NCBI GenBank assembly: GCA_963793845.1
Contig: CAWCBG010000011.1
Span: forward strand, 186,001-250,000
Direction of reading: 5' to 3'
DNA: 64,000 nt
From: CAWCBG01 sp963793845
Lineage (GTDB): Bacteria > Acidobacteriota > Terriglobia > Terriglobales > Acidobacteriaceae
Shown one piece after another: positions 62,807 through 64,000 of this stretch. The notes beneath the pieces are model-generated. The model was not told where the DNA came from. It did no database searches and saw nothing but the letters and a program-made list of their open reading frames with translations. Each line of letters begins with the position of its first letter. The stretch's first letter is position 1. Made by a program: the position numbers and the translations under genes.

Positions 62807-63625
62807 ATGATCTCGCTCCTGATAACCCAACTCCGCCGCTTCCGCCGACTGCTCGGCTTGGCTACGGCCGTCCTGCGCGGCATCTGGAGCTACTGTCTGC
62901 TAGCGCGCCGAGGCGAACCATCGCGCCCGCAACGAGTTCGATGGCTGAATCGTGTCTGCTCCGATGGCCTTGCGGCCATGCAGATCCAGCTGTCGGCGAT
63001 TGGCGAGTTCCCTACCGAGGGACTGATCGTCTCCAATCATCTCAGTTATCTCGACATTCTCGTGCTCAGTGCCAGCGTGCCTTGCGCTTTCATCTCAAAA
63101 GCTGAGATCGAAAACTGGGCAATCATCGGCCGCTTCGCGCGCTGGGCAGGCTCGGTTTTTGTGCAGCGAAATAGGAAGGGCGACGCCGCGCAAAAGAATT
63201 CCGCAGTCGCGGATGCGCTGCGTGGTGGCGCGCCGGTCGTCCTCTTCCCGGAAGGCCGAACCACCGACGGACGCCAGGTTCTCCGCTTCCACTCCACAAT
63301 GTTGCAGCCCGCGATCGACATGGGAGCGCTGGTCACCCCTTGCGCCATTGCCTACGAACGGGCCGACGGTACGCCCGCCGACGAAGCCTACTACTGGGGC
63401 GACATGACCCTGTTTCCGCAGGGCATGAAACTGTTGGCGAAGCCAGCAATTCGCGCACGAGTAAGCTTCGGCAACGCTGTCGCGGCGATCGGCGACCGTA
63501 AAGATCTGGCCCACGCTCTGCATGATCGCGTCGCGCAACTCTACGCTGCCCTCAGAGTCAATTCCGTTAGTCCGGCGTCAACCGGAAGAGATCGGCGCAA
63601 ATCACCGGTAACGCGCCAGACTTAA
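62807..63625 (+). CDS. 1-acyl-sn-glycerol-3-phosphate acyltransferase (PlsC-like)
   Basis: 272 residues. The acyltransferase motifs are present: HX4D in VSNHLSYLDILVLS, GSVFVQRNRKGD, and FPEGRTTDGRQVLRFHSTML, with an N-terminal hydrophobic stretch (LLGLATAVLRGIWSYCLLA). It makes phosphatidic acid or a related acylated lipid at the membrane. The C-terminal 20 residues (SVSPASTGRDRRKSPVTRQT) look non-conserved and overlap the start of the next reading frame. Confidence 0.9.
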   Translation: MISLLITQLRRFRRLLGLATAVLRGIWSYCLLARRGEPSRPQRVRWLNRVCSDGLAAMQIQLSAIGEFPTEGLIVSNHLSYLDILVLSASVPCAFISKAEIENWAIIGRFARWAGSVFVQRNRKGDAAQKNSAVADALRGGAPVVLFPEGRTTDGRQVLRFHSTMLQPAIDMGALVTPCAIAYERADGTPADEAYYWGDMTLFPQGMKLLAKPAIRARVSFGNAVAAIGDRKDLAHALHDRVAQLYAALRVNSVSPASTGRDRRKSPVTRQT

Positions 63626-64000
63626 GGATTGGAACCGGGATTTCGCTGGCCGAGAATGCCTTAGCCGGCTTCTCCTACATCCCGGGACTGATCCCCATTG
63701 CAGTGCCGGTTCCCGGCGACACCATCGATAACCGCCAAGTCGACAACACGCGCACCTTTCTCGCAGTTGCCACGGACAACTGGAAGCTCAGCGATCAGCG
63801 CCAGCTTTCTTTCTCCGGCTTTTATCGCAATTACACCCTAAACCTGCGATCGAACTTCGGAGATGGTTTGATTCAGCAGAGCGAGAATCGCAACGTTCTT
63901 GGAGGTGAAACCACATACACTCAGAGCGTGCGTTCGTGGCTGGCGCTGCTCGCCGGGGTTGACCTTCGCCGCGACGCGCCCCATAACCTGGACCTGAAGC
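63571..64000 (+). pseudogene. TonB-dependent receptor barrel segment, 5' end missing, runs off the window
   Basis: A frame open from 63571 (after a TAG at 63568) to the window end encodes barrel strands: IGTGISLAENALAGFSYIPG, NTRTFLAVATDNWKLSDQRQ, LSFSGFYRNYTLNLRSNFGD and NVLGGETTYTQSVRSWLALL. It resembles the middle of a TonB receptor. No start codon, signal peptide or plug lies upstream; plsC occupies that space. The receptor has therefore lost its N-terminal part. The downstream part is outside the window. Confidence 0.7.

Noticed and set aside
62807..63625. plsC as island cargo
   Set aside because: It lies beyond the intact tRNA-Glu, outside the att repeats, so it belongs to the host chromosome.

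Overview
The window reads as a chromosomal segment of an acidobacterium (Acidobacteriales/Koribacter-like). I infer this from protein content only: a large Oar-like TonB-dependent receptor with an N-terminal carboxypeptidase-regulatory-like domain, a HAF-repeat secreted protein, a secreted S9 peptidase, a GAF/sigma-54 activator and many short GC-rich palindromic dispersed repeats. No rRNA or marker gene is present to fix the genus.

Layout. Positions 1-9.6 kb are core-like and mostly on the minus strand: a frameshifted UvrD/AddA-type helicase-nuclease, then the heat-shock block hrcA-grpE-(gap)-dnaJ-small membrane protein-rsmE with a CIRCE operator and a consensus promoter, then a secreted S9 peptidase. 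Positions 9.7-11.1 kb hold an IS110/IS1111-like element with matching inverted ends. Positions 11.3-19.5 kb carry a small basic protein, a DEAD-box helicase with an altered motif II (DESD), a histone-H1-like protein, a HAF protein, an IS3 remnant and many dispersed repeats. Positions 19.5-27.4 kb hold two metal-regulated receptor systems: a frameshifted TonB receptor divergent from nikR, and a DtxR/MntR-type regulator followed by a 1166-residue receptor.

Positions 27.6-62.6 kb form a previously mobile 35-kb genomic island. A 49-bp perfect direct repeat of the 3' half of tRNA-Glu(TTC) bounds it: 27575-27623 is the orphan copy and 62547-62595 lies inside the intact tRNA. A tyrosine integrase (broken by an in-frame TGA) and an excisionase-like gene sit next to the tRNA, a RES-Xre toxin-antitoxin pair sits at the far end, and a decayed trbC-trbD-trbE conjugation fragment lies in the middle. 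The cargo is unusual. It includes a complete H+-type F1Fo ATP synthase operon (B-E-F-H-A-G-D-C) tightly joined to polyphosphate kinase 2, a cation/proton antiporter, a two-TM potassium-channel-like protein, an AI-2E-type exporter, a SulP transporter, an ABM monooxygenase, a GH63-like glucosidase, a DUF2252 protein, an arylsulfatase, two porin-like proteins, a histidine kinase and two response regulators.

How it may work together (inference). The sigma-54 activator gene at 55.6-57.3 kb has related dyads on both sides, built from the same 14-base motif. Candidate -24/-12 promoters lie beyond each dyad, one facing ppk2-atp and one facing the monooxygenase-SulP pair. The island could thus be a transferable, sigma-54-controlled bioenergetic and ion-homeostasis module. 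Right of the tRNA lie plsC and a 5'-truncated TonB receptor that runs off the window.
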